Made by a program: the position numbers and the translations under genes. DNA of 64,000 nucleotides from the NCBI RefSeq assembly GCF_030147005.1, contig NZ_JASLAW010000095.1, positions 79,126-143,125 of the forward strand, read 5' to 3'. The stretch comes from Pseudomonas sp. (GTDB taxonomy: Bacteria; Pseudomonadota; Gammaproteobacteria; Pseudomonadales; Pseudomonadaceae). The first letter of the stretch is position 1. Each line of letters begins with the position of its first letter. Below the pieces are notes generated by a model. The model did no database searches, was not told the origin of the DNA, and was given only the letters and a program-made list of their open reading frames with translations. Shown here in pieces: positions 43,450-51,526 of the stretch.

Positions 43450-44487
43450 ATGAATAACTATGACGTCATTGTTATCGGCGCCGGGCCGGCTGGCTGTTCG
43501 GCGGCTATTTCGTGCGCTCGGCGTGGCCTGAAAGTGGCCATTGTCGAGCGCCTTCTTTTCCCACGCCATCGCCCAGGCGAAACCTTACATCCAGGCGTAG
43601 AACCCCTGTTTCAAAAACTGGGCATCAGTGAGCAGGTGTTGAGCGCAGGGTTTATCCGGCCTGCGGGAAGTTGGGTAACGTGGGACAAACAACGCAAGTT
43701 CGTGCCGTTCGGAAACGATGCCAGTGGCGCCTGGCATGGGTTTCAAATTCCGAGGGCAACCCTTGACGGGCTTTTACTTGAGCAGGCCATCGCATCGGGT
43801 GTACACGCCCTGCAACCCTGCGAGGCCAAAAAGGTGCTGGTGGAGAAAGGCCGTGTCATTGGCATCCAGACCCAGACCGAGCAGCTGCTGTGCAGGCACC
43901 TGGTTGACGCCAGCGGGGCGCATGGCTGGTTGGCACGCCAACTGCGCCTGCCAACGCGTCGCTGCTCCCCCGCCCTTACCGCGCTCTATGGCTATAAACG
44001 GGGGGATGTCGAGGAAAGTGCCCTGGGCATCTTCGCGGACAGATCGGGTTGGTACTGGACGGCCCATATCGGCCAGCAGCTGTACACCTGGACGCGGCTG
44101 TACTTTGCCCAGGACCAGGTGTGCAAGGCTTCTGCCGCTCCCCATGCGGTTGCAGCATTGGCCTGCGCGGGGAACCTACACGGCGCGGACGTCACCTGGA
44201 GAGCCTGCAACTCATCGGCCGGCAACGGCTATTTCATCATCGGAGACGCCGCCACCGTGGTGGACCCAGGCGCTTCCCATGGCGTGCTCAAGGCCCTGAT
44301 GTCTGGAATGATGGCCGCACAGTGCATCGCCGAGGCGGCGGCCGCTCCCGCGAACGGCGCCGCTATTGCGGTGCACTATCGCCAATGGATACAGGACTGG
44401 TTCGAACAGGATGTGCGGAAAATGCGCGAACTCTATACCGCCCACCCCTTCGCGCCGCGCTGGCTGGACGAACACGTGCACCCGTAG
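43450..44487 (+). CDS. LodB-like FAD-dependent oxidoreductase
   Basis: A 345-aa flavoprotein of the geranylgeranyl-reductase/halogenase-like group. It has the FAD Rossmann motif VIVIGAGPAGCSAAISC (6-22), HRPGETLHPGVEPLF in place of the usual substrate-side motif, and a second FAD motif FIIGDAATVVDPGASHGVLKA (about 257-277). LodB-type flavoproteins act after translation to build the tryptophylquinone of the partner oxidase. It lies 21 bp downstream of the LodA-like gene in the same direction, so co-expression is likely. By itself it could also be a hydroxylase. Confidence 0.72.
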   Translation: MNNYDVIVIGAGPAGCSAAISCARRGLKVAIVERLLFPRHRPGETLHPGVEPLFQKLGISEQVLSAGFIRPAGSWVTWDKQRKFVPFGNDASGAWHGFQIPRATLDGLLLEQAIASGVHALQPCEAKKVLVEKGRVIGIQTQTEQLLCRHLVDASGAHGWLARQLRLPTRRCSPALTALYGYKRGDVEESALGIFADRSGWYWTAHIGQQLYTWTRLYFAQDQVCKASAAPHAVAALACAGNLHGADVTWRACNSSAGNGYFIIGDAATVVDPGASHGVLKALMSGMMAAQCIAEAAAAPANGAAIAVHYRQWIQDWFEQDVRKMRELYTAHPFAPRWLDEHVHP

Positions 44488-44497
44488 GTGTTGGCCG

Positions 44498-45226
44498 TCA
44501 GGCAAGCGCGTGGCGAACCACCAGCAGCAATAAGAAATGTAACGGATACAAGGCATATGCCCAGCGGCGCATCGCAGGGGGCGTGGCGTTCTTCGCCTGT
44601 CGCAACACCATCAGGCCAACCCATGGCGCAATCAGGCAGGTGACCAAGCCCATCAACGCCACCGCTGAACCGCTGTTGAGCAACACCTGCCATTGGTTGG
44701 CGGCCACGCACACCACCCCCGGTACCACGCTGAAATACCAGGGCCGCCGAACTACCAGCAGCATCGCCAACGGCAGCACTGCACCAAAGAATCCGAACAT
44801 CAGTTGCGTGGAAAACACCGCCGCCAGCGTCAGCGCAATCAGCGCCAACCCTCGATCAACCAGCGCCCCGCGCTGCCAGCCTCGGGCAATCAGCAAGCCC
44901 AGCGCCAGTGTCGGCAACACGTTCAAGGTATCCGCGTCGTCGATAAACCATCGGTACGGCACTTCGCTGATCACACTGAACAGCAGCAGCCAGCCCAGGT
45001 AACGCCAATGGCCGGTCACCGAGGCGTTCGGCGCCCGGTGCAGGTTCGCCGCAATCGCCAGGCAAAACCACGGGAACGCCAGGCGCCCCGGTACGTACAG
45101 GCCGTCCAGGCTCAAGCCCACATAGCGCAGGTGATCCAGCACCATGCTCAGCAGCGCCAGCCACTTGAGCAGGTCCAAAGCGCCATCTCGGACGCGTCCG
45201 ACAGGCAGGGTGTCAGTAGCGTGCAT
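44498..45226 (-). CDS. TraX family membrane acetyltransferase-like protein
   Basis: A 242-aa inner-membrane protein with about seven to eight hydrophobic segments and the family pattern GALDLLKWLALLSMVLDHLRYVG near the N-terminus. TraX of plasmid F acetylates pilin, but chromosomal members acetylate other, mostly unknown, targets. There are no transfer genes nearby. The start is ATG 45226 (MHATDTLPVG) with GGGG before it rather than 45247. It is convergent with the LodB-like gene, 10 bp away. Confidence 0.75.
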   Translation of the reverse strand: MHATDTLPVGRVRDGALDLLKWLALLSMVLDHLRYVGLSLDGLYVPGRLAFPWFCLAIAANLHRAPNASVTGHWRYLGWLLLFSVISEVPYRWFIDDADTLNVLPTLALGLLIARGWQRGALVDRGLALIALTLAAVFSTQLMFGFFGAVLPLAMLLVVRRPWYFSVVPGVVCVAANQWQVLLNSGSAVALMGLVTCLIAPWVGLMVLRQAKNATPPAMRRWAYALYPLHFLLLLVVRHALA

Positions 45227-45316
45227 AATTCCCCAACCACTTTGCATTTACAGTGCGTGCGCCCCCCTCCCAATCTTGGTTAAAGTGCGCACCAACATCG
45301 ACCACAGGAATGGGCC

Positions 45317-46357
45317 ATGACCGACAAGAGCCAACAATTCGCCAGCGACAACTATTCCGGCATCTGCCCGGAAGCCTGGGCCGCCATGGAACAAGCCAAC
45401 CAGGGCCATCAACGCGCCTACGGTGACGATGAGTGGACCCACCGCGCCGCCGACGGTTTCCGCAATCTGTTCGAAACCGACTGTGAAGTGTTCTTCGCCT
45501 TCAACGGTACCGCGGCCAACTCCCTGGCGCTGTCTTCGCTGTGCCAGAGCTACCATAGCGTGATTTGCTCGGAAACCGCCCACGTCGAGACCGACGAATG
45601 CGGCGCGCCAGAGTTTTTTTCAAACGGCTCCAAGCTGCTCACTGCCCGCACCGAAAACGGCAAGCTGACCCCGGAGTCGATCCGTGAGATCGCCCTCAAG
45701 CGCCAGGACATTCACTACCCGAAACCGCGCGTGGTCACCCTCACCCAGGCCACCGAAGTGGGCAGCGTCTACACCCCGGAAGAAATCCGCGCCATCAGCG
45801 CCACCTGTAAAGAGCTGGGCCTGAACCTGCACATGGACGGCGCACGCTTCGCCAACGCCTGTGCGTTTCTCGGCTGCTCGCCGGCCGACCTGACCTGGAA
45901 GGCCGGCGTGGACGTGCTGTGCTTTGGCGGCACCAAGAACGGCATGGCGGTGGGTGAAGCGATCCTGTTCTTCAACCATAAGCTGGCCGAAGACTTCGAC
46001 TACCGCTGCAAACAGGCTGGCCAGCTTGCGTCCAAGATGCGCTTTCTGTCCGCGCCGTGGGTGGGTTTGCTGGAAAACGACGCCTGGCTCAAGCATGCCC
46101 GCCACGCCAACCGCTGCGCGCAATTGCTCAGCAGCCTGGTGGCGGATATTCCCGGCGTGGAATTGATGTTCCCGGTGCAGGCCAACGGCGTGTTCCTGCA
46201 ACTCTCGGAACCGGCCATCGCGGCACTGACGGCCAAGGGCTGGCGCTTCTATACCTTCATCGGCAAAGGTGGCGCGCGGTTCATGTGTGCGTGGGATACC
46301 GAAGAAGAGCGCGTAAGAGAATTGGCGGCCGATATCAGGGAAGTGATGAACGCTTAA
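45317..46357 (+). CDS. ltaE: Low-specificity L-threonine aldolase
   Basis: A 346-aa PLP enzyme that cleaves L-threonine (and allo-threonine) to glycine and acetaldehyde. The N-terminus is FASDNYSGICPEAWAAM, and the PLP lysine is Lys207 in LCFGGTKNGMAVGEAI. The HMDGARFANA block (about 172-181) carries the cofactor Asp. It is a single gene near glyA and gbcAB, as in P. aeruginosa, and adds another source of glycine to this region. Confidence 0.93.
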   Translation: MTDKSQQFASDNYSGICPEAWAAMEQANQGHQRAYGDDEWTHRAADGFRNLFETDCEVFFAFNGTAANSLALSSLCQSYHSVICSETAHVETDECGAPEFFSNGSKLLTARTENGKLTPESIREIALKRQDIHYPKPRVVTLTQATEVGSVYTPEEIRAISATCKELGLNLHMDGARFANACAFLGCSPADLTWKAGVDVLCFGGTKNGMAVGEAILFFNHKLAEDFDYRCKQAGQLASKMRFLSAPWVGLLENDAWLKHARHANRCAQLLSSLVADIPGVELMFPVQANGVFLQLSEPAIAALTAKGWRFYTFIGKGGARFMCAWDTEEERVRELAADIREVMNA

Positions 46358-46367
46358 CGTAGAAATC

Positions 46368-46406
46368 CGGCCAGCCCGTGCTGGCCGATTGCCGAGTCTG
46401 TTTTTT
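46368..46406 (+). terminator. Terminator-like hairpin after ltaE
   Basis: CGGCCAGC, loop CCGT, GCTGGCCG forms an 8-bp stem 10 bp after the stop; TTTTTT follows at 46401-46406. The T-tract is 13 nt away, so it is suboptimal. Confidence 0.5.
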
Positions 46407-46550
46407 GATATTTCTGACAGCAGCGCAATGGAATTTCAGTGTCTAGCCTCTTGGAACCGGCAAGGAAAACGCAGCGATATCTGCCACCTTCCGGGTTTAT
46501 CGCCTGCCGAACAGTCGGCGGGGAAGACATATCCAATGGAGAGCTTAATC

Positions 46551-46754
46551 ATGGAATATCAAAGCAACGTCAACACCCTTCTGCAAAACGACAACACGGT
46601 CACCACCACCGTTATCGACTGGGACGAGTTCAGGAAATACGCAAAAGTCGGCGACACCATCCGCGAGCCATCGAGGACGCTGAAGATCTACGACAAAGCC
46701 TATGAACTGACAGCCTCAGGCCAGCATTTCGTCGTACATATCTACGCCCAGTAA
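46551..46754 (+). CDS. Small protein of unknown function, 67 aa
   Basis: A 67-aa protein, acidic to neutral, without signal peptide or membrane helix: a Thr/Asn-rich start (NTLLQNDNTVTTTVIDWDEF) and a C-terminal part likely of beta type (LKIYDKAYELTASGQHFVVHIY). GGAG lies 9 bp before ATG 46551; an ATG at 46536 with GGAAG upstream is an alternative. GC is low compared with neighbours. No family was recognised. A strong hairpin follows 8 bp after the stop, which supports a real transcript. Confidence 0.5.
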   Translation: MEYQSNVNTLLQNDNTVTTTVIDWDEFRKYAKVGDTIREPSRTLKIYDKAYELTASGQHFVVHIYAQ

Positions 46755-46761
46755 CCCTTCA

Positions 46762-46799
46762 CGCCGATCGTTCCCATGTGGAGGTGGGAACGATCGGCG
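46762..46799. terminator. Long hairpin between small ORF and gbcB
   Basis: A perfect 15-bp stem (CGCCGATCGTTCCCA and its inverse) around the 8-nt loop TGTGGAGG, between two convergent genes. It lacks a T-tract but may protect or end both mRNAs. Confidence 0.6.
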
Positions 46800-46805
46800 A
46801 TCGAG

Positions 46806-47906
46806 TCAGAAGTCGATGCGCACATCACCCTTCGGCACACTGCAGCACGACAGGATGTAGCCCTCGGCTTCGTCCTCTTCGGTGATCCCGCCGTTGTGCT
46901 CCATCTCGACCTCCCCGCCCAGCTTCATCACCTTGCAGGTGCCGCAGATGCCCATGCCGCAGGCTTTGGGGATCAACAGGCCTAGCTTGGCCGCCGCGGC
47001 ATGCACCGTTTCGCCCGGCGCCACGCGGATGCTCTTGCCGGACGCAATGAATTCCACCTGATGCAGGTCCGCCAAGTCGACTTCCGGCGCATCCGCGGCC
47101 TGCTCGGCTTGCTCCACCGCATCGGCCCGGGCTTCCGGCGGCGTCGCGCCGAAGGATTCTTCGTGGTAACGCGCCATGTCGAAACCGGCGGCTTCCAGCA
47201 AACGCTTCACCGCGCTCATGTACGGCGTAGGGCCGCAGCAGAACACTTCGCGCTCGAGGAAGTCCGGCACCATCAGTTCCAGCATCTTGTGGTTCAAATA
47301 ACCGCGATAGCCGGCCCAGGGTTCGCCCAGGCCATGTTTCTCGCAAATAAGGTGCAGGCTGAAGTTGTCGATCCGCGAGGCCATGTGTTCCAGCTCGCGG
47401 TGGTAAATGATGTCTTTGGGCGAGCGGGCGCTGTGGACAAAGGTCATGTCGACATTGGCGTTGGTGTCGTAGAACCAGCGTGCCATGGACATGACCGGCG
47501 TGATGCCCACGCCGCCGCTCAGGTACAGCACTTTGGGGCTTGGGAAATCCATCGCGTTGAACAGCCCCACCGGCCCGTGCACCGCCAGTTCCTGGCCTTC
47601 ATGCAGCGTGTCGTGCAGCCAGTTGGAGACACGCCCGCCCGGTACGCGCTTGATGGTCACCGAAAAGCTGTAGGGGACCGAGGGCGAACTGGAGATCGTG
47701 TATGAGCGCATGATCGGCTGGCCTTCGATTTCCAGCTCCAGGGTGACGAACTGCCCGGGCTTGAAGAAGAACAGGATCGGCTGGTCGGCCATGAAGCAGA
47801 AGGTGCGCACGTCCCAGGTTTCCTGGATGACTTTGACGCAACGGACGATGTGCCGACCATTGGCCCAGGTCTGGGTGGTTACCGGATTCAGGAAATTGCT
47901 AGACAT
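46806..47906 (-). CDS. gbcB: Glycine betaine monooxygenase reductase GbcB
   Basis: A 366-aa reductase that passes electrons from NAD(P)H through FAD and an iron-sulphur cluster to GbcA. The FAD site is MRSYTISSSPS (about 65-75), and the nucleotide site is YLSGGVGITPVMSMARWF. The C-terminal plant-type [2Fe-2S] domain has CGMGICGTC and a last Cys in SCCSV. GGAG lies 7 bp before the ATG. It is divergent from gbcA across 282 bp. Known function: betaine demethylation to dimethylglycine, inferred from the P. aeruginosa PA5411 type. Confidence 0.95.
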   Translation of the reverse strand: MSSNFLNPVTTQTWANGRHIVRCVKVIQETWDVRTFCFMADQPILFFFKPGQFVTLELEIEGQPIMRSYTISSSPSVPYSFSVTIKRVPGGRVSNWLHDTLHEGQELAVHGPVGLFNAMDFPSPKVLYLSGGVGITPVMSMARWFYDTNANVDMTFVHSARSPKDIIYHRELEHMASRIDNFSLHLICEKHGLGEPWAGYRGYLNHKMLELMVPDFLEREVFCCGPTPYMSAVKRLLEAAGFDMARYHEESFGATPPEARADAVEQAEQAADAPEVDLADLHQVEFIASGKSIRVAPGETVHAAAAKLGLLIPKACGMGICGTCKVMKLGGEVEMEHNGGITEEDEAEGYILSCCSVPKGDVRIDF

Positions 47907-47981
47907 GATTGTTCTCCACCGCCGACGTCGGCCTTATGGTGGCGATTCTGCGTAACGCCGGGACCACCCATTTACCTATCT

Positions 47982-48006
47982 GCGACATTCACATACTTAC
48001 GGCGAC
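47982..48006. promoter_or_regulatory. Direct-repeat candidate activator site, gbcB-gbcA
   Basis: TGCGACATTC at 47981 and GGCGACCAGC at 48001 share GCGAC 20 bp apart, the two-turn spacing usual for AraC-type activators. It lies between the divergent gbc genes, which GbdR activates in P. aeruginosa. An inverse GTCGC occurs near 48054. The match to the true GbdR consensus is not verified. Confidence 0.3.
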
Positions 48007-48188
48007 CAGCCCCCAACTACCTGGGGTTGCGCGTCGGGATCAGATTGGGCCATGTCGCCCATGGATAAGGTTCGACGCAACGCCGGCCCCACACTCGCTC
48101 CCAACGAAGACGCTTTCTTTACGCCTTGCAACGCAACAACCGTAGCCACCTATCTCGGCCACACAGAATGGCCACGAGGACACATACG

Positions 48189-49484
48189 ATGGACGTCACC
48201 GCAACCTTAAGCTTGGGCGATCCGCTGGAACCCGCACGCAAGGCCACCGCGCAAATGCTGCACGAGCGCGAGCGCACTTATTCACTGCCGCAGCCGTTTT
48301 ACTCTGATGAGCGGCTGTTCGATATCGACATGCAGGAGATCTTCCAGAAAGAGTGGTTGATCGCCGGCATGACCTGCGAAATCCCCGCCAAGGGCAACTA
48401 CCTGACCCTGCAAGTGGGCAAGAACCCGATCATCGTGATCCGTGGCGCCGAGGGTGTGGTGCACGCGTTCCACAACGTGTGCCGCCATCGCGGCTCGCGC
48501 TTGTGCACCAGCGACAAGGGCAAAGTCGCCAAGCTCGTCTGCCACTACCACCAGTGGACCTACGAACTGGACGGTCGCCTGTTGTTTGCCGGCACCGAGA
48601 TGGGCGCCGATTTCGACATGAAGCAGTACGGTTTAAAGCCGGTGAACGTGAAAACCGCCGGCGGCTACATCTTCATCAGCCTGGCCGAAAACCCACCGGC
48701 CATCGATGACTTTCTGTCGACGCTCAACCACTACATGGAACCCTACGACATGGAAAACACCAAGGTGGCGATTCAAACCACCTTGTTCGAAAAAGCCAAC
48801 TGGAAGCTGGTGCTGGAAAACAACCGCGAGTGCTACCACTGCAACGCGTCGCACCCCGAACTGCTCAAAACCCTGCTGGAATGGGATGACGTCACGGACC
48901 CACGCGCCGACCAGGCGTTCAAGGACCACGTCGCCGCATCGGCCGCCGCCTGGGATGCCGAGAAGATCCCCTACGCCCACGCCAGCTTCGGCCTGCGTAA
49001 CCGCATCGTGCGCATGCCGCTGCTCAAGGGCACCGTGTCGATGACCCTGGACGGCAAGCAGGGCTGCGCCAAACTCATGGGCCGCATCAAGAATCCCGAC
49101 CTGGGCTCGATGCGCATCCTGCACCTGCCGCACTCGTGGAACCACTGCATGGGCGACCACATTATCGTGTTCACCGTGTGGCCGCTCAGCGCCCAGGAAA
49201 CCATGGTCACCACCAAGTGGATCGTGCACAAGGACGCGGTCGAAGGCGTGGACTACGACGTAGACCGCATGCGCCAGGTGTGGGACGCCACCAACGACCA
49301 GGACCGTCGCCTGGCCGAAGAGAACCAACGCGGCATCAACTCCACCGCTTACCAGCCGGGCCCGTACTCCAAGACCTATGAGTTCGGTGTGGTGAACTTT
49401 GTGGACTGGTACAGCGAGCGCATGCTCAACAACCTCGGCGCGGCACCGGCGCCCTACCTCAAAGGCGTTGCGGCACACGAGTAG
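48189..49484 (+). CDS. gbcA: Glycine betaine monooxygenase oxygenase GbcA
   Basis: A 431-aa Rieske-type ring-hydroxylating-like oxygenase. Rieske ligands are in CRHRGSRLC (Cys98, His100) and CHYHQW (Cys118, His121). The catalytic iron site is formed around NNRECYHCNASHPELL. It demethylates glycine betaine to dimethylglycine and formaldehyde with O2 and electrons from GbcB. ATG 48189 has GAGGA 9 bp upstream; the in-frame ATG at 48126 lies in the promoter region. It is followed by a REPIN and then the DnaA-box array. Confidence 0.96.
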   Translation: MDVTATLSLGDPLEPARKATAQMLHERERTYSLPQPFYSDERLFDIDMQEIFQKEWLIAGMTCEIPAKGNYLTLQVGKNPIIVIRGAEGVVHAFHNVCRHRGSRLCTSDKGKVAKLVCHYHQWTYELDGRLLFAGTEMGADFDMKQYGLKPVNVKTAGGYIFISLAENPPAIDDFLSTLNHYMEPYDMENTKVAIQTTLFEKANWKLVLENNRECYHCNASHPELLKTLLEWDDVTDPRADQAFKDHVAASAAAWDAEKIPYAHASFGLRNRIVRMPLLKGTVSMTLDGKQGCAKLMGRIKNPDLGSMRILHLPHSWNHCMGDHIIVFTVWPLSAQETMVTTKWIVHKDAVEGVDYDVDRMRQVWDATNDQDRRLAEENQRGINSTAYQPGPYSKTYEFGVVNFVDWYSERMLNNLGAAPAPYLKGVAAHE

Positions 49485-49499
49485 CCTGACACGATCGAA

Positions 49500-49592
49500 T
49501 ATGTGGGAGCGGGCTTGCTCGCGAATGCGGTGGATCAGCTTGCTGGTGTATTGGCTGACACGCCGCATTCGTGAGCAAGCCCGTTCCCACAC
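49500..49592. repeat. REPIN after gbcA
   Basis: ATGTGGGAGCGGGCTTGCTCG and GTGAGCAAGCCCGTTCCCACA are inverse arms with about 45 bp between them, 16 bp after the gbcA stop. Confidence 0.9.
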
Positions 49593-49671
49593 GGACATCG
49601 CAGGTGTTCAAAAATTAATCAGAACTCTTGGAGACCACGAGGGCTCTGATCTCCAGCCCTCACCCAACAAC

Positions 49672-50391
49672 TTATCCACAAAGCCACCCACAGCAATTGT
49701 GGGCAAGTTCGTTGCGGCTTCAAATTAAATCCAGAAATTCCGTGACTTATGCAAATCACCGCGTTCCGCCCGCTATTGATCGTTTTTTGATCAGGCCGCT
49801 GAACGTCAATAGCTGCGTGCCCTGTAGCGGAACGCGAACACCTTATCCACAGAAGCACCAACAGACTTTGGGGGCAACTTTACCTACGCTGTGCAAAACC
49901 GCGTCAAACCTGCATAAATCGCGGCATCCAGGGCTTTCACAGGCTTAAACACGATGATTGATCATATTTTGATCATGGGCAGCACAGCCTCTATTTATAA
50001 GGCCTGTAGCCGACAGCGAACATCTTACCCACAGAAGCGCCAACAGACTTTGGGGGCAACTTTACCCATGCTGTGGAAAACCGCGTCAAGCCTGCATAAA
50101 TCGTGGCATCCAGGGCTTTTCACAGGCTTAAACAGGATGATTGATCATATTTTGATCATGTGGAGCAGGCCCTCTATTTATAAGGCCTGTAGCCGACAGC
50201 GAACATCTTATCCACAGAAGCGCCAACAGACTTTGGGGGCAAGTCTGTTCATCCGCTCAGAAAAAACCCAGCTAAAACCGTAAGTTAGGCTGGTTATTTT
50301 TCGTACAGAGGGCTGCAGGACGTGCTGCACAGGGGGTGTGGACAACCGCAAACAGGTTATCCACAGGCGGATCAACAGGGATTGTGGGTAA
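49672..50391. repeat. Tandem DnaA-box array (five units)
   Basis: Exact TTATCCACA occurs at 49672, 49843, 50208 and 50357, and TTACCCACA at 50025. The steps are 171, 182, 183 and 149 bp. Each box is followed by a version of GAAGCGCCAACAGACTTTGGG. Units 2 and 3 have a reverse box (TTTTGCACA at 49889-49897, TTTTCCACA at 50072-50080). Units 1 to 3 have TGATCR-N5-TGATCA (49777, 49959, 50142). The last unit is flanked by near-match reverse boxes at 50337 and 50383. No credible gene lies within. Units 2 and 3 are about 95% alike, the outer ones degenerate. Confidence 0.85.
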
Positions 50392-50433
50392 ACGGCAGAG
50401 GTGGGAGCGAACGCAATGCTCAAAGCAACGAAG

Positions 50434-50707
50434 ATCAATTGGGGGAGCGGGCTTGCTCGCGAAGACGTCGGCCCGGCAAACAGTGATGTTGACTGACCTA
50501 CCGCTTTGGTCGGCAAGCCCTAATGCCAGTCAATTAAGCGCCAGAGCGGGCAACCGTTAACCTGTGGCGAGGGAGCTTGCTCCCGCTGGGCCGCGAAGCG
50601 GCCCCGGAAAATAGGACTGCTATGCAGCCCAGCGGGAGCAAGCTCCCTCGCCACGGTAAAGCGTTTCTTCTTAACTGACTGGCATTACGGCAAGCCCGCT
50701 CCCACAG
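50434..50707. repeat. REP pair split by MITE-like copy 2
   Basis: GGGGGAGCGGGCTTGCTCGCG (50436 on) and CGGCAAGCCCGCTCCCACAGG (50688 on) are the outer REP arms. The second arm's core is duplicated on both sides of the inserted element at 50521-50687. Confidence 0.8.
50521..50687. mobile_element. MITE-like element, copy 2 (167 bp)
   Basis: Ends are TAATGCCAGTCAATTAAG and CTTAACTGACTGGCATTA (17 of 18 complementary). It is flanked by the exact 10-bp direct repeat CGGCAAGCCC (50511-50520 and 50688-50697). The length is identical to copy 1, and the interior is the same REP-type hairpin. It has no open frame. Confidence 0.82.
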
Positions 50708-50745
50708 GGATTTACGCTTAACAGGCCTGCCCCCTTCAACGGGGC

Positions 50746-51516
50746 TCAGCGTACAACGCCCTCTTCTATCAGTAACTTCAGAATGGCTTGGGCGCCCGCC
50801 TCGGGGCTGAGGCCCTTGAGCACTTGCCCACCGCCGCCGCTGGCTTTGGCCGTTGCCGCCTTCATGCGGTCGGCGCCGCTCTTGGCCTTGATGACCTTGA
50901 GGCGCTTGGGCCGAGGCTTGGCGGGTTGCAGCAGCGCCCCTGTGAATAACTCGTCCTGTTCAACTTCCACTTCATGGGCCGCCAGCTCGCCACGTTGCGC
51001 CGGGCCGTAGGCACTCTGGCGCGCCTTGGGCGCGGCGTTATCCACCGTGGCCAGAAACGGCAAGCGCACCTTCAAACGCCGCCGCTGGCCACGTGGCAAC
51101 GCTTGCAGCACATGGGCCACGCCGGCGTCGATGGACTCAACTTGAGCCAGCCCCACAATCAGCGGCCAACCCAGTTGTTCGGCCAACAGGAACGGCAGCA
51201 TGCCCGACCCCTCACCGGTTTCCGCCTGGCTGCCGGCGAGCACCACCTGGGCACCGGCGTCGCGCAGGTAGTCACTCAATACCGGCAACGCATCGCCACC
51301 TGCCGGCTGCTCCAGCACATGCAGGTGCGGCAAACCCATGCCCAGGTAGCTGCGCAACGTCGGCTCGGTGATGTCGCCCGCGTGCAGCACCTGCAACTTA
51401 TCCCCAGCGATCTGCAGGCCCAGTTCGACCGCACGCGCATCTTGTTCGGCACGGCGCGCACGCCCGGACGTGGGATGGGCGCCGACGGATACCAGGCTGA
51501 TTACATTGGTTGTCAT
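50746..51516 (-). CDS. etfB: Electron transfer flavoprotein beta subunit (dimethylglycine pathway)
   Basis: A 256-aa ETF beta-like protein that with EtfA takes electrons from dimethylglycine dehydrogenase DgcAB. Family blocks are VLAGSQAETGEGSGMLPFLLAEQLGWP and RLPFLATVDNAAP; the C-terminus is longer and basic, with a PKRLKVIKAK stretch. ATG 51516 has AGGG 8 bp upstream and lies 10 bp after etfA; ATGs at 51522 and 51537 are less well placed. An etfB of this divergent type is the pathway-specific copy, not the housekeeping one. Confidence 0.92.
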   Translation of the reverse strand: MTTNVISLVSVGAHPTSGRARRAEQDARAVELGLQIAGDKLQVLHAGDITEPTLRSYLGMGLPHLHVLEQPAGGDALPVLSDYLRDAGAQVVLAGSQAETGEGSGMLPFLLAEQLGWPLIVGLAQVESIDAGVAHVLQALPRGQRRRLKVRLPFLATVDNAAPKARQSAYGPAQRGELAAHEVEVEQDELFTGALLQPAKPRPKRLKVIKAKSGADRMKAATAKASGGGGQVLKGLSPEAGAQAILKLLIEEGVVR

Positions 51517-51526
51517 GGTCATATCC

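Noticed and set aside
44498..45226. TraX homologue as sign of a conjugative element
   Set aside because: No relaxase, pilus or mating genes and no attachment sites are near; chromosomal TraX-family proteins are common and unrelated to transfer.
49672..50391. Array as the chromosomal oriC
   Set aside because: No dnaA, dnaN, rpmH or gidA genes and no clear unwinding region are present; the gene context is catabolic.
49628..50560. Several short open frames in the DnaA-box array
   Set aside because: They simply translate the repeat units (identical peptide segments repeat) and lack start signals.
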